This document shows, in pieces, positions 10,844 to 22,300 of a DNA stretch of 64,000 nt. The position numbers were made by a program, and so were the translations under genes. Numbering within the stretch: position 1 is the stretch's first letter; the number at the start of each line of letters is the position of its first letter. Source of the stretch: Apis mellifera (taxonomy: Eukaryota > Arthropoda > Insecta > Hymenoptera > Apidae); the NCBI RefSeq assembly GCF_003254395.2, contig NC_037647.1, positions 3,326,350 through 3,390,349 of the forward strand, read 5' to 3'. The notes under the pieces are model-generated. The model searched no databases and had not been told where the DNA came from. It saw nothing but the letters and a program-made list of their open reading frames with translations.

Positions 10844-11009
10844 TTCAAAGGCTCGATCACACGATCTTGCGGATCGATCCATTGCATATCAGAGATCAGT
10901 TTTGTGTCTTCGACCTTTGGATTACAAGTCAGAATGATGCTGGACCCGATTGCCTTCGTCTGTGTCTCTCCACTCGGAAGAATCTCCAAGGAAGGCTCGG
11001 CAGCGTAAA
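10844..11009 (-). CDS. Fas2: Fas2 exon: first half of Ig1
   Basis: A 166-base exon hidden by its small size. The acceptor TTTTGTTTACAG lies above 11,009 (phase 1) and the donor is AA|GTGAGT at 10,843 (phase 2). It encodes about residues 31-86. YAAEPSLEILPSGETQ leads into SSIILTCNP (Cys59, first Ig1 cysteine) and MQWIDPQDR. These match the PILEIYP, LILTC and DLQWKD landmarks of Drosophila Fas2 Ig1. The split first codon needs one base from the previous exon; a G there gives Val, so V-Y-A precedes A-E-P, which would also suit a signal-peptidase cut. This is the first exon in the gene whose identity is certain. Confidence 0.94.
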
Positions 11010-13805
11010 CTGTAAACAAAATTAAGGTATGATATTATTTTTTATTATATTGAAATGCACATTTTGTTTAGAGAAGGAAGAGGAAAAAAGGAATAATATT
11101 AAGCAGCAAATAATCTGGATTATTTATGTGCTAAATTTCTTTGGAGAAATTTTTATTTTTACCAGCGAATCTTTTTAATCTGACTAAATGAATAACTGAA
11201 TAATAATAAGAGAGGGATCTTGATAAATATTTCAGACATTTTTTGTGAATCTAGGACAGCGGAAAAATAAACTACTTTCAAAGAATTTGCCCACGGGAAA
11301 AATGGAAATTTCTTGATTAATTTTTCTGATATTCTTCTTTCGAATTATTATACGAATTATCTATCGTTTTTTTCTTGTTGTGAACAGAGTAAATAATTAT
11401 TCCAAGGAATAAAATTTTCTTTCTCTTCGCCAGAGAAAGGAACAAGACTTTTCTGGTTACCTAACCTAAGGAAAAACGCATGGAATTTTTCAATCGCGAC
11501 CTGAAAATGCTGGTTTAAGCCTTGACGGACAATTATTTTGCAACAACGATGCGATTATATGGAAATCGACACCGATTTTTTTCTACTACATTTTTAAACG
11601 CGTGTGAAAAATATACGAATACGCATATCCGGTTCACAATTATACACGTATTTTCGCAACTAAGTGCATGCTTTTGCGTGTATCCAATGCCATGTCGTGT
11701 TTTAATAGAATAATTTTAACGGGATAACGAGATCCAACGAGCGTTTAAAATTAAATGTGAAAATTTTTTCTTTTCAAAGAATAAGCTTGAATGGAAGTTA
11801 CAACGAGGAAAATTATTCTTAATTAGATATGATTTATTATATTAATATTCGATGAGAAAATTTTAAGAATATCAATTAAATTATCTCCTTCTTTTCTTTT
11901 TACTTTTTTTAATTATAAAAATATAATTTTATTCGCGAAAATGAAATTGTGAATGATTCATAATTAGATGAATTATAAATTAATGATTCTTATAATTATG
12001 ATAATAAATAGTAATAGCTGTATAAAATTTAGTAGAATATTCATCAATTTCAATTGAAAATTAAGATATTTTAAATGTCTGAAAATTCATGATCACTTTT
12101 TCTAACATTTCTTTAATTTCAGGGACAATGGACAACCAGTGCATGGGCAAAGCAATTTTTAACGCAAAAAGAAAAGAAAATGAAAGCCAAGAAACGAGAA
12201 AAAAATTGCACATTTGATCGTGGAAAGTAACAATATCAAAGTAACAAAGAAAAAGATTTTTAAAACGTCATTTACCCATTTTGATGAGGGAAATATATAC
12301 CGCGTTTTAAAATTTATGATCATACGACGTGTCTACATTCTCTTTACGAATACAAAACCGTTTGCGGGAACATATTGCGACAACTTCTACCGTATCTTGA
12401 AGCAAACGCAGGGGCAGCGCAACAGAGGGTGAGGACGGGTAAAAAGTGGTGCAAATTGACACAGAAAAATGTGCGCAAACAGAGAGAATAACGGGTACGT
12501 GAACAAAGAGCAGTCACGGGGGGTTGAAAAAAATTGTCTGTGGTTTACGACTCTTTTTCAGAACACCGTAACACGTGATGGTATACCTGGAAAAATGTCG
12601 TCAGTCAGGTCTGACCTCTGTGATGTGTCGCGACACGAGTTTTTTCATTTTTTTTTTTTTTTTTTTAGTAGGAATTATTTTCATCTGCGAAATGAGGAAC
12701 GTTTATAAAGTAAAAATAATATACGCGGAGAAATATGGTAATTTTTAATCGAATCAATTTAATTGTGGGTGATTATTATTTAATTATATTTCTTTTTTTT
12801 ACAGAAAAATATTTTAATTGTGATTATTATCACTCGATTTCAATGTAAATGCGTGAAGATAGATATACCCACAATTTTTTAACAACAATCTTCAATTTTT
12901 TATTTTAATAGATCTCTAGTAATAAAATTTATTCAAATTAATAACAGCTCATTCTGCGCGTCTTGGTTAATTATTAAGGGTTGAATTGAGAAAAATATAT
13001 ACGTAATAAATTCGATAATAGTATCTTGTCGAGATAAACAGATTATTAAATGTATGCGATAAATTTTTCTAACTACTTTTTAAAGGAATGAGATAATAAT
13101 TCACTTCATTTCTCGAATTATTTTTCTATTACATTCATTACTTTACGTGAAAAAACGAAATAAAATAACTTCAAACGAGAAACGATTGGGAAGAGAAACG
13201 ATACGAAAGAGGGGAAAAAGAATTACGTGTACTAAAGGGGTTGGAAAAAGAAAATTGTCTGACTCATATAACTTGCTTCCACGAGATCATACACCTCCGT
13301 CATACGGTATTATCGTGAGTCACAAGTGCTTTCAAGTTGCAAACCCCTAATCGACAACGATTCGAGGTATTCGTGACACGACGACAAAGTTACTCAAGTG
13401 AATATTTTACCTAACTTCTAGGAATTTAGAAAAGAAATAAAACTAGTCTGCGAATGTCGACGCATATATCTTCATTCGAAGATATTGCAGCCTCTGATGA
13501 ATAATGAATATTGTAACTTTTAAAATAACATATATGGCACAATAAATTTTAAACTATATATGTAGATACAATTATAAAAAGGAAGAATTATATTCATAAT
13601 TAAAGAAAAATTTCGAACATTCGTATCCCCAATATTATAGGATATCAATAAACGAAAACATTCAAAACTCTCTGTATCAAGCTGTACGACACACTCGATC
13701 TCTCAGATACTGTCTCATCATACTTAACAATGTCACGAGTATTAATGCACACGAAGCCTCGACGAACACACGGCGTCCAATTCAATCTTACCCAATTTCT
13801 CTTAC
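11010..13805 (-). other. Fas2: Fas2 intron upstream of Ig1 (model)
   Basis: AT-rich DNA of 2.8 kb with no recognised coding content. It is an intron if the exon at 13,806-13,896 is accepted. The upper end carries a strong donor (TTGG|GTAAGA) and the lower end the acceptor TTTACAG. Confidence 0.5.
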
Positions 13806-13896
13806 CCAAACGGTTAACAATGCGCGTCGGTGATGTGGCTTTAAGGATGTATACGCACAACACGGAAATGCAGATCGACGTCTCGACGGCGCTCAT
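13806..13896 (-). CDS. Fas2: candidate Fas2 first coding exon with signal peptide
   Basis: The ATG at 13,894-13,896 sits in a good context (A at -3) with an in-frame TAA fifteen bases upstream on the minus strand. It opens a frame whose start, MSAVETSICISVLCVYILKA, looks like a signal peptide (core ICISVLCVYIL). After residue 30 comes a strong donor, TTG G|GTAAGA, in phase 1, exactly the phase required by the acceptor at 11,009. The junction codon becomes GTT (Val). With this exon the full model totals 771 codons with no frame break. Weak points are the long polar stretch after the hydrophobic core (TSPTRIVNRL) and the lack of any similarity I can recall in signal peptides. A second strong donor (TGG|GTAAGA at about 13,790) is in the wrong phase. 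A further candidate start lies at 33,296. Confidence 0.5.
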
Positions 13897-14130
13897 CCTC
13901 GCGGCGGGATGCCACGGGTGCTTTTACGACGACACACGTGCGTCAACTATGACGCTGGAATGCGGCTGGTTATGCCAGCGTGACACGCAACGGGTGCACC
14001 GCACGGTACGCAACAACAGGAAGCCAGAATTAAGCTAATTAATCGTGACGAGCGAAAGTACGGAATTGGTCTAACTAGGAAACGGTTCTCGGCGCGCCTC
14101 CTCCAGTCGAATCCCGGAGATATTGCGAAT
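13897..14130 (-). promoter_or_regulatory. Fas2: GC-rich island: likely 5' UTR and promoter region of Fas2
   Basis: A CpG-rich block directly upstream (minus-strand sense) of the candidate first exon, standing out from AT-rich surroundings. It fits a 5' UTR or core promoter, but I see no clear TATA box or initiator. Further 5' UTR exons could lie to the right. Confidence 0.35.
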
Positions 14131-14640
14131 AATTTTGCAAATTTTGCGGCTTGCGATGAAGGAAATTCGTGGAAATTCTTCTCTTTCCAGGATTCTTAAT
14201 TTATCTTTGAAAGATATTACGAGGAATTAGATCTGGCAATTAGAAATTATGCCAGAAGGAGGAGATTTGATTTCAATCGTGAGAAACAATTTCACACGGG
14301 TGTATATTATTATAGTGATTGAGGAAGAATTTTCAATGGGAAATGTAATTTCGAAGGCATCGCAATCCAATTTGCGTTGGGATGTTGGGACGATTTACTG
14401 CTTTCGAAGATATTACCGAATAATTTATCGTAATTTGATCTCGTAAGTTAGAAATTGTAGGAAGAATCTTTGGAAATTTGATTTCGCCAAGGCGAGCAAC
14501 AATTTCTGACAGGATATATATTGAGATTTATTTTTCAAGATATCGCGAACGATTTTACCAATCTTGTAATGAAATTTTCCCTGGAAATATATTCGCTCGC
14601 GGAACAATCTTCAAATTTGATTTCTCCAAGGCATCGTGGA
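14110..14640. repeat. degenerate tandem-like repeat region
   Basis: Two short motifs recur in order. One is GA(A)GATATTxCGAAxAATTT, near 14,112, 14,210, 14,406 and 14,538. The other is AATTTGATTTCxCCAAGGC and relatives, near 14,264, 14,474 and 14,614. The spacing is irregular (about 100-210), as expected for an old, decayed tandem repeat. No protein signal is visible. Confidence 0.45.
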
Positions 14641-17600
14641 ACGTAATTCGTTCTAATTTGTATCTCATATTTTCCACGTCCAATCTTTCCTTGTTCAATT
14701 TAACCAAAACTATTAATAAATTAACAACATCAAATCAAGAATACACGTATATTTATTTAAAAAAAAAAGAAACTGGTACACAATCATCTCAAACGTTGTT
14801 AAACAACAAACATCCAACTACTCGACAAACAAAACGACACTTCCGCCAATTGATTCTCATAACGATCAGCATCGCGAATTCGGCGAAAAAACTAGGAACA
14901 TCTGTTCATCCGGCAATCCTACCTCGTGTGACGCGAATTCGCGAGTGACGTAACCTGTGCACATGTTGCACGAAAATTGAAATTGTGTCAAATGGAACGG
15001 AGACTGGGGAAAAAAAACGGAGAGAGGAAGAAAAAGAGAGAGAGAGAGGGGTGGAGAAAAAATGGCGTTCTCGTTTTACAGCATCGTTTTGCTCGTGGGA
15101 CAAGCGTTACGCGGTTGGATGTTGAAAATTGCTGTGTGTGTGGTAATTAATTTAACAGAAAGAGGGGCAAACACATCGTCCATCGTCCAGACGAACGAGA
15201 CACACGTAACGCCACTCGTGGAACTGGAAATTAGAGGGAAGAAAACCGGGTTGCATATATAATTTCCGGTCGGCGGTTAGGGCAAGGGCGCGAGTAAAGG
15301 CGCCGCCGAATGGCGTCTGGGACGAAAACTTACTTAATTGAGGCGGAAGATGGGGCGAGACTCTCGTTACCGAGATATCGAACTTTTTAAGACGACGCGT
15401 TTCGCAAAATGTCGGAGGGTGGATTAAGGGGGAAAAATAAGGGATGATTACGTGACGGATGGGAGAGACACTTTCTTTGGCAGCTTGATTTTGTATGGCT
15501 TGTTTGTAGCGCGAAAGAAATTGCTATGGTATGGGGAACAAGAAGGTACGAGGGAGGATATTTTGATAAATATTTAGAGGGTTGCGAATTTTTAGGTGTT
15601 TTGATATCTTAAGTATTAAGTTTTTTTTCGCGTATCGATGATAGGCGTGAAATTTTTATTTAAAATTTGTTATAATTATAATTATTTCAATTCATTTTTT
15701 TTTTAAATGTATAGTATTTACGTATATGAATTGCAGAATATTTTATTTTCTACTATATATATATATATATATATATATATCCAAATTTTCAGCTGATGCA
15801 AACAATGTATTATTAAACGTGTCAAAATTTTTTCATTAATACGAAAAGAGTCGTGATAAGTATTGAAATTTCTGTGGATAAAATTTTTATTAAAATTTTT
15901 GCAATATACGTACATGTAAAAAAAAAAAAAGATCATTACATTCCACAGGATCTTCAATTTTTTTTCATTTATTAACATACGTATTCAAACATCGTGTATC
16001 CCAACTCATAAGTTCTCGTCGAATAGAATAAGAGAAAATCAACGATAAGTACGAAATACCAAAGAATGTAATAACTTCACGTAACAATCTCATCATCTAT
16101 TACTTTCTCCATTACTTTATTCCATTTCAACCGAGCAAAAGGAATCGTTATGCTTTGCAAGATTCATAGCTCTCTGATCTATTCAGATTTCGTCATTAAC
16201 ATATCTCTCAAATATCATACATCTACCTTATTCATAAGCTTTCATCATAAAATGAAAAAAAATCAATAATGTACGGAATATTTTCATCTATTGAGATTTC
16301 TTCGTTAATTTATGTACACAAACGTCACGTAAGTCGTAAAATTTTATTGCGGAATAAAAGAAAGTTAATAACAAATACGAAATATAAATAGAAAACATAA
16401 TAATTTCACGTACAACAATTCCATCGGTTATTACAATATTATCATGTATTACATTATCGTGCAAATTAAAAAATACATTACTGTCTTTGTATAAAGCGAT
16501 TAAAAAATTATTACCAAATTTAAAAGAAAATTATAATATTATTTACCCTCATGTTCCAAGGAAAATTTGGAAATTTTTTTAATGAAAATATAAATTCCAC
16601 CATCAAAGAAATTGGATGGAAGTCATCGATATTTCTTTACTTCAAGTTATTCCATTCTGCGTATAATTTAAAAAAATTCTATCATTTTGAAATGGAACAA
16701 AACTTTCTGTTAACATTAAAAAACAAAAAAAAAATTATATTAGTTATGGAAGACTCCATTACGTAACTCTCCATATTCGATTAAAAAATATGATTCCTCA
16801 AGGAAGGAGGTAGAATCCGGGGAGGTAACTTGCGTAGTTAACGAGTGAACCAGACGGTACATAATTCGAGGAACGTCCCCGAGCCAGAACCAGAAGATGA
16901 TTCAAACGGAAAGTCCAATTTTCGGTCTTATGGTCTCCTCGTTTCGCGATAAGAAGTTCAGCAATCGAGCAAGAGGGAAAGGTTTGGCCATCGCAACAAG
17001 GATTACAGCAACCCCAATGGAGAGGGAAACGTCCCTGGATCGGGACAGCTTATTTGTTGGAAAGCTGTCCGGGGGAAACAACGCCACGAGGTCGCGATAA
17101 GGCTCGCGAATTCATCATTTCCGGATCGCTTAAAGTCGGGGGAAAAGGGGAGGAAATACGCGTGACACAAGGGTGGAAAACGAAAGATTCAACCAGACAT
17201 CCCTTCCATGACTAATATAAGATATCGAGGGTGGGGAGCAGACGTTCGATTCGAGCACAAATGAGATGCTCGTGGTAATGATCAGCCGAATTTCTCGCGA
17301 ATAGCCATTATCGTATGCTCCATTATCTCGTGATTTAACGAAATTTCCGGTTGGAACTGCGCCCCGCCTTGATAGCGCTTTAAACGCTATCAATTATCGT
17401 TAAATCTTAATTGTTTGCACGAGGCATAAGAGGCACGGGAGTTCATTGTTGTTGACCCGGCTGAATGCAATTATCCAGCTATTTTGTATTTTGTAATTTC
17501 GTAATTCGGATAGGAACGGATGAGATAAATTATCTTAGATGTTTCATCCATAATTTTATTATTATTATTATTATTCAAATAGCAGGAATCGATCTTGATT

Positions 17601-18480
17601 CGATTGCCCATATAATAAACGTAGATGTATAATAATAAAGTAATGCATAATTTATGAATTGCCATTAATGAACCTCAATTATACAAGCTTGATAATCTTC
17701 GATAACGTTAATTATTATATTATCAAAAGAGTCTCGCGCGATACTTGAACGATACAAATTTAAAATCGAAGCATCGTTACAATTTAATTTTATTTAGATT
17801 TATATAATCGATATGCGTTTAAAAAAAATATATACGAATTAAACGTTCCTTAATATCTCTCAAGGCCTCTTCAAATATTCGGGTTACGAATAAACAGGGG
17901 AGGAAAAAAAAAAAAAAAACGTTATCCATTCCATCATCTTTCTCCTCTTTTAATTCCACCACTTTGTTTTCTGTCGATGTATCGTATATACCATTAATAT
18001 CTCACCGTAACAGCGATATTTCGTCCGGCACAATGGACGTCGTCGACCCCAAAAACCGTGCCATAATTTATTACGCTGCGAAACACATCGCCTATTACGT
18101 CATAACAGGCCATCGGAAGACAGCGCGGAAAAACGCCCACTCATCGCTTCGCCCTCGATCATTATTATGTTATACGAAACTCATTCGACCGGGATTCGAA
18201 AAATGATCGGGGAGGATCCACTCGTATGGATCCTATAATCGTTTTACAAATTCGTCCGTTCGATTCATCCTCTGATCTCCCTCGCGTACTTAAAATGGGG
18301 TGGCGCCTTTATCCATTCCCCCCCCCCTCGAAATTCGCGAATTCATCGTTTTCAGCGGACCACTCCCCACCCTCCACCGCACCCCGTCCGTTTTCCTCGG
18401 AGATTTTCGCGAAGAAATCCGGTAATTGGCCCGAGGCTTCATCAGACTCGCCCTCGAGGGTAAGAAAACGGCTCTGAGAA
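14641..18480. other. no gene recognised; AT-rich with GC-rich islands
   Basis: Open frames here are short and low in complexity. GC-richer patches occur at about 15,060-15,360, 16,800-17,400 and 18,200-18,480. There is an (AT)n tract at about 15,752-15,781 and an (ATT)n tract at about 17,557-17,574. Around 15,990-16,450 three loosely similar segments recur. Confidence 0.5.
15985..16450. repeat. three diverged copies of a short sequence
   Basis: Segments near 15,990, 16,240 and 16,330 share the order (G)AATA-AAAG/AGAAA, then TCAA/TTAA-ATAA-GTACGAAATA and, in two of them, AATAACTTCACGTA-like wording. They look like old duplicates. The boundaries are only approximate. Confidence 0.35.
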
Positions 18481-19320
18481 TCAGTCAGGGATCGGAATCG
18501 AAGGGATGGAAAAATGGATCGGGAGGGGATGCGACAGAGATGGATAAAAAGGGGTCAGGAAGAGGAAGGCTAGGAAGAGGAAATACAAGGTGGGATGGAG
18601 AAAGATTGGAGGACAAGGAAAATGGAACATGGAGAAGATAGATACATCAAGAGGAAATAAAGGAACAGTGGGAGGTAAAAACAGAGAGGCTGAATGAAGA
18701 GATGGAAAAGGAAGTAAGAACTGATAAGACAAAAAAGGAAACCCAAGGAGTATATATATAACGGAGTAACATAGTTGGAATATACTAAGGATGGAATAGG
18801 GAGTAGGAGGAGTCGCACAATCAGAGATCAGAAATGGAGAAAAGGTAAAATAAATCAAGAGGATGTGTGGCAAGGATAGATATATATAAATCAGAAAGAC
18901 GAATAGAGATACAAGAACAAATAAGATGGAAACGTATAATATAAAAGCTGGAATAAAGAAGTTAAGAACTGACAAAAAAGAAAAATAGATTAAAAAGCTA
19001 TGCGACAGAAAAACAAGTGGGTAAGATAAGAACAAAGGAAGGGAATCAAGAAAAGATATAAAATCAAGGAATCAGAAATTGATATAAAAATATAAGCGCG
19101 AACAAAATGAAACAAAAGAAAATTGAAACAGAAAGGACAGATACATTATGAGGGCGTAACGAGAAATAAATAAACAGACAAGATGACAGGAGGGATTAAA
19201 AAGAAACTAGGAAATGACGAAAATAACGAAGGAACAAAAAAGAAAAAATTCGGAGGGCGAAAAAGAATCAGGAAGTATTATAACATAGAAACATGACAGG
19301 AATATAATAAAATGGAATGC
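18481..19320 (+). other. long purine-rich strand-asymmetric tract
   Basis: For about 840 bases the plus strand is overwhelmingly A and G, with GGAAGAGGAA- and GATGGAAAA-type wording that is not a perfect microsatellite. Pyrimidines appear mostly as isolated T or C. The opposite strand is open for 184 codons and reads as a very hydrophobic protein rich in Leu, Phe, Ser and Pro, but that is what any pyrimidine-rich strand encodes. I read it as a decayed purine repeat and not as a gene. Confidence 0.6.
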
Positions 19321-22300
19321 AAGGAAGGAGAGCGACAGCCACCACCCTTCCAGGACATCTTATTTACGTTAGTTAGGGTTTGTTGGCACAACCACCCAAG
19401 GGGCCATTCAATGGATCCGCCACCTTCTCCTCCTCTCCCTTTATTCTCTATATATATATATATACACGTTCCAAAATTTCTTTTCCCTCCGGTTTTAGGA
19501 CGTAGCTATTGCTTTCTTCCACGCATTACAAACATCCAGAACGCGTTTCTCTCTCCCCAACGACAAGTTCCAACATAACGTTACCATAGTATAGATCGTA
19601 GTTCGTTACTTACTCGCCACCCTGTACACGCGAGTCTCAGCGGGGGTTGGAGCCGAGTAAACTCGGCGACATGTCACTCGAGCTGGAAGAATTCGATCTG
19701 AGAGGGTTCGAGGAAACAGAGGGTGATCGAATGGGGGAAGAAGAGTGAGGAGGAGAGAGGATTTGATCAAATTTCGATATCGAATTGGCCGGGTAAGGGT
19801 GAAAAACGAGAGAGAGAGAGAGAGAGAGAGAGAAGGCCTCGTGAGGGCTTACGAAATTTTCGTACGTAGCTACTTGACGCGAACCAGGCCAAGTTGCGAA
19901 GATTCCACCCCTTGTGCAAGTTTCCAACCCTCTTACACACTTTGACGATTGTTAGTTTTGATCCTGGATGGAGGATGGAAATGGACCGAGCGTATATTGT
20001 GCGAAGTTTGGAATATATATATATATACACGTATAAGAAAAGAAAAAGAGGACAAGAGGGATGAAAATTCGAGATTGAAGAAACGCGAGAAGATTGAAAT
20101 TCAAAATTGAAAACTCGAGACGTGATTGGAAATTCGGCTCCACGCGAGACGAACTTTACAAAGTTTATCGAATATTGCTCGTTTCGTTTTATTATGCACT
20201 TGTTTGCCGTTGTCTATTTAAAGTTTTGGAATATTATTTGTTCGTTTTATTTTATTTATTTTTGTAGGGAATAGTTCTTAGTTTCCAATAAGAGGAATAT
20301 TGAGGAATCTTGTATAATACGGAATCACAATAAGATTGTTTCAAAAATTAAAATTTAACATTCAATTTCTCGTCGTTGGAATAAATTAATGAGGTAATTA
20401 GTGATAAATTAATATTTACCGTAATTTTGGACAATCAAGGATAATTTATAATTTATAACACATACAGGAGTAATTAAAACTTTCGTTTTGTTAAGGGGAA
20501 TTTATCAAATAAATTCATTCCTCTCTATTGTATCGAATCAAACAACAATTGGAAATACGTAACAGCATTGTAAATGATATTTATTTATACTGGGTACACA
20601 ATATAATGAATATGTTTTCACGATAAAAAACTACAGTTCCCGTATAACAAAAGATACATCGAAATATTACAAATTGTTGTGAACAAATTGTTACGAGCAA
20701 ATTGATCGAAACAATGAATCGTGTTTCTTTTGAAAAAAAAAAAAAAGAATCGTTATACTATATTTCGTACGTTTTGTATGCGTATAAATAATCGAACAAG
20801 TTGCAGAAAAATAAAAGAAGCGAAAAGATTATCGAACGAAATGAAGATCCAAATAAAAACAGAAACGCATCGTGACGAGAATTATCCGAAAAATACGATA
20901 ATCTCGTTTGTAATCCCGACTAACATGGAAATTCTTTAACGCAAATCTTCTGTTCTGTTCATTCTTTTTTTTTTTTTTTTTTTTTTGCCCTTACACCGTC
21001 CAAATGAAAATGTACCACCGATCGTGAATTTCGTTCCGATTTAATTCATTTTGACCGATACGGAGCGAGAGAAACAAATTGGTAACCGGGATCGGTGAAA
21101 TAAAATACGGTCCAGTTATTTCCTTTTTGCATATCGAAAAAACGTGGAAACGGCACCGAGTACCAGAATTAATTGAACAGTCAGCCGAGCTGCGTGGAAT
21201 TTTTTAACGAAAGAAATCGCATTGTTCCCCTGTAGATGTATTGCGTAACGTTGTAACGAATAACGGGCGACCCGCGTTAACTCTTAAATCAAATTAATAA
21301 TCTGAGATATCGACAACCTATCCTACTTTAATCGACTAGTTTCGTTACTTTAATACGTGATAACGAGATGATCAATTAATCGTGATATAAATTGATATCA
21401 GCTTTAAGAAGAATTTTCATAATTTCATTTTCTCTTAAAGCCTCGAGTTCTCGATTTCGATTTATTATACGATAATTTATTACGGAGAAGTAAAAATTCA
21501 TTAATTCAAAAATTAGAATTTGTGAAGATTCTAATTCTTTTGATTGATCGTAAGAAATTTATTTTCATATTTCTATTGAAGATAAAATAATTATTGGATG
21601 ATATTAAAAATTATATGAAAATTCTAAAAGATTGAACCAAGACAATGAACGTTCGCCGTACTAACAATCAACTCTCTAATTATCCTCGAAAGTTTCCAAG
21701 TACAAATCACATCAATTTAACATCCCCCGACAAATCTCACACACGTCATTTCCTTCGAATTGTAAATCTCAAGAGGATTTTCTCCCCTGATTCCAAGCAC
21801 ATCACCGAATTACAATCTTTCAAATTCTCATTTTCATCCCCCTTACATCTTGAAGATTTCGACGAGAAAAATCGAATGGAATATTTTCAAGCAAAGTTAC
21901 AAACTTCCAAAGTTTCGACAAAAGAAGCAAAATAACAAAATCAAAACAATTGCATGAGCTGCATTATACAATAGACTTCCCCAAAACCAATTCCATACCC
22001 TCTCACACGTCATTTCTCCCGAACTATACACCTTGGAGAGAACTTCCCCTATCTACCTGCAGGGAAACACACGATCCCACGACCGAATCAGGAACTCCTC
22101 GAGCATCCCTCTATATAATCGAGTTCCCCGAGTTGTATTTAAATCGATCGTCCATGAACAAAGGGAGGCAGAGGGGATGGTTGCACTTCCCTCTCCTTCT
22201 CGCGGGGGACAAAAGAGACCGAAGATTGGATTCGAAACCGATACGTCGAATAGAGGAAAGACGGACAAACTGGACCTTCCCTGAATATCCTTGCCCCCCC

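Noticed and set aside
14106..14125. Possible tRNA B box (GTCGAATCCCGG)
   Set aside because: It departs from GGTTCGANTCC, and there is no A box upstream or matching acceptor stem.
18481..19035. 184-codon membrane-protein-like frame on the minus strand
   Set aside because: Hydrophobic content follows directly from the pyrimidine-rich strand, with no charged loops, domain or gene context.
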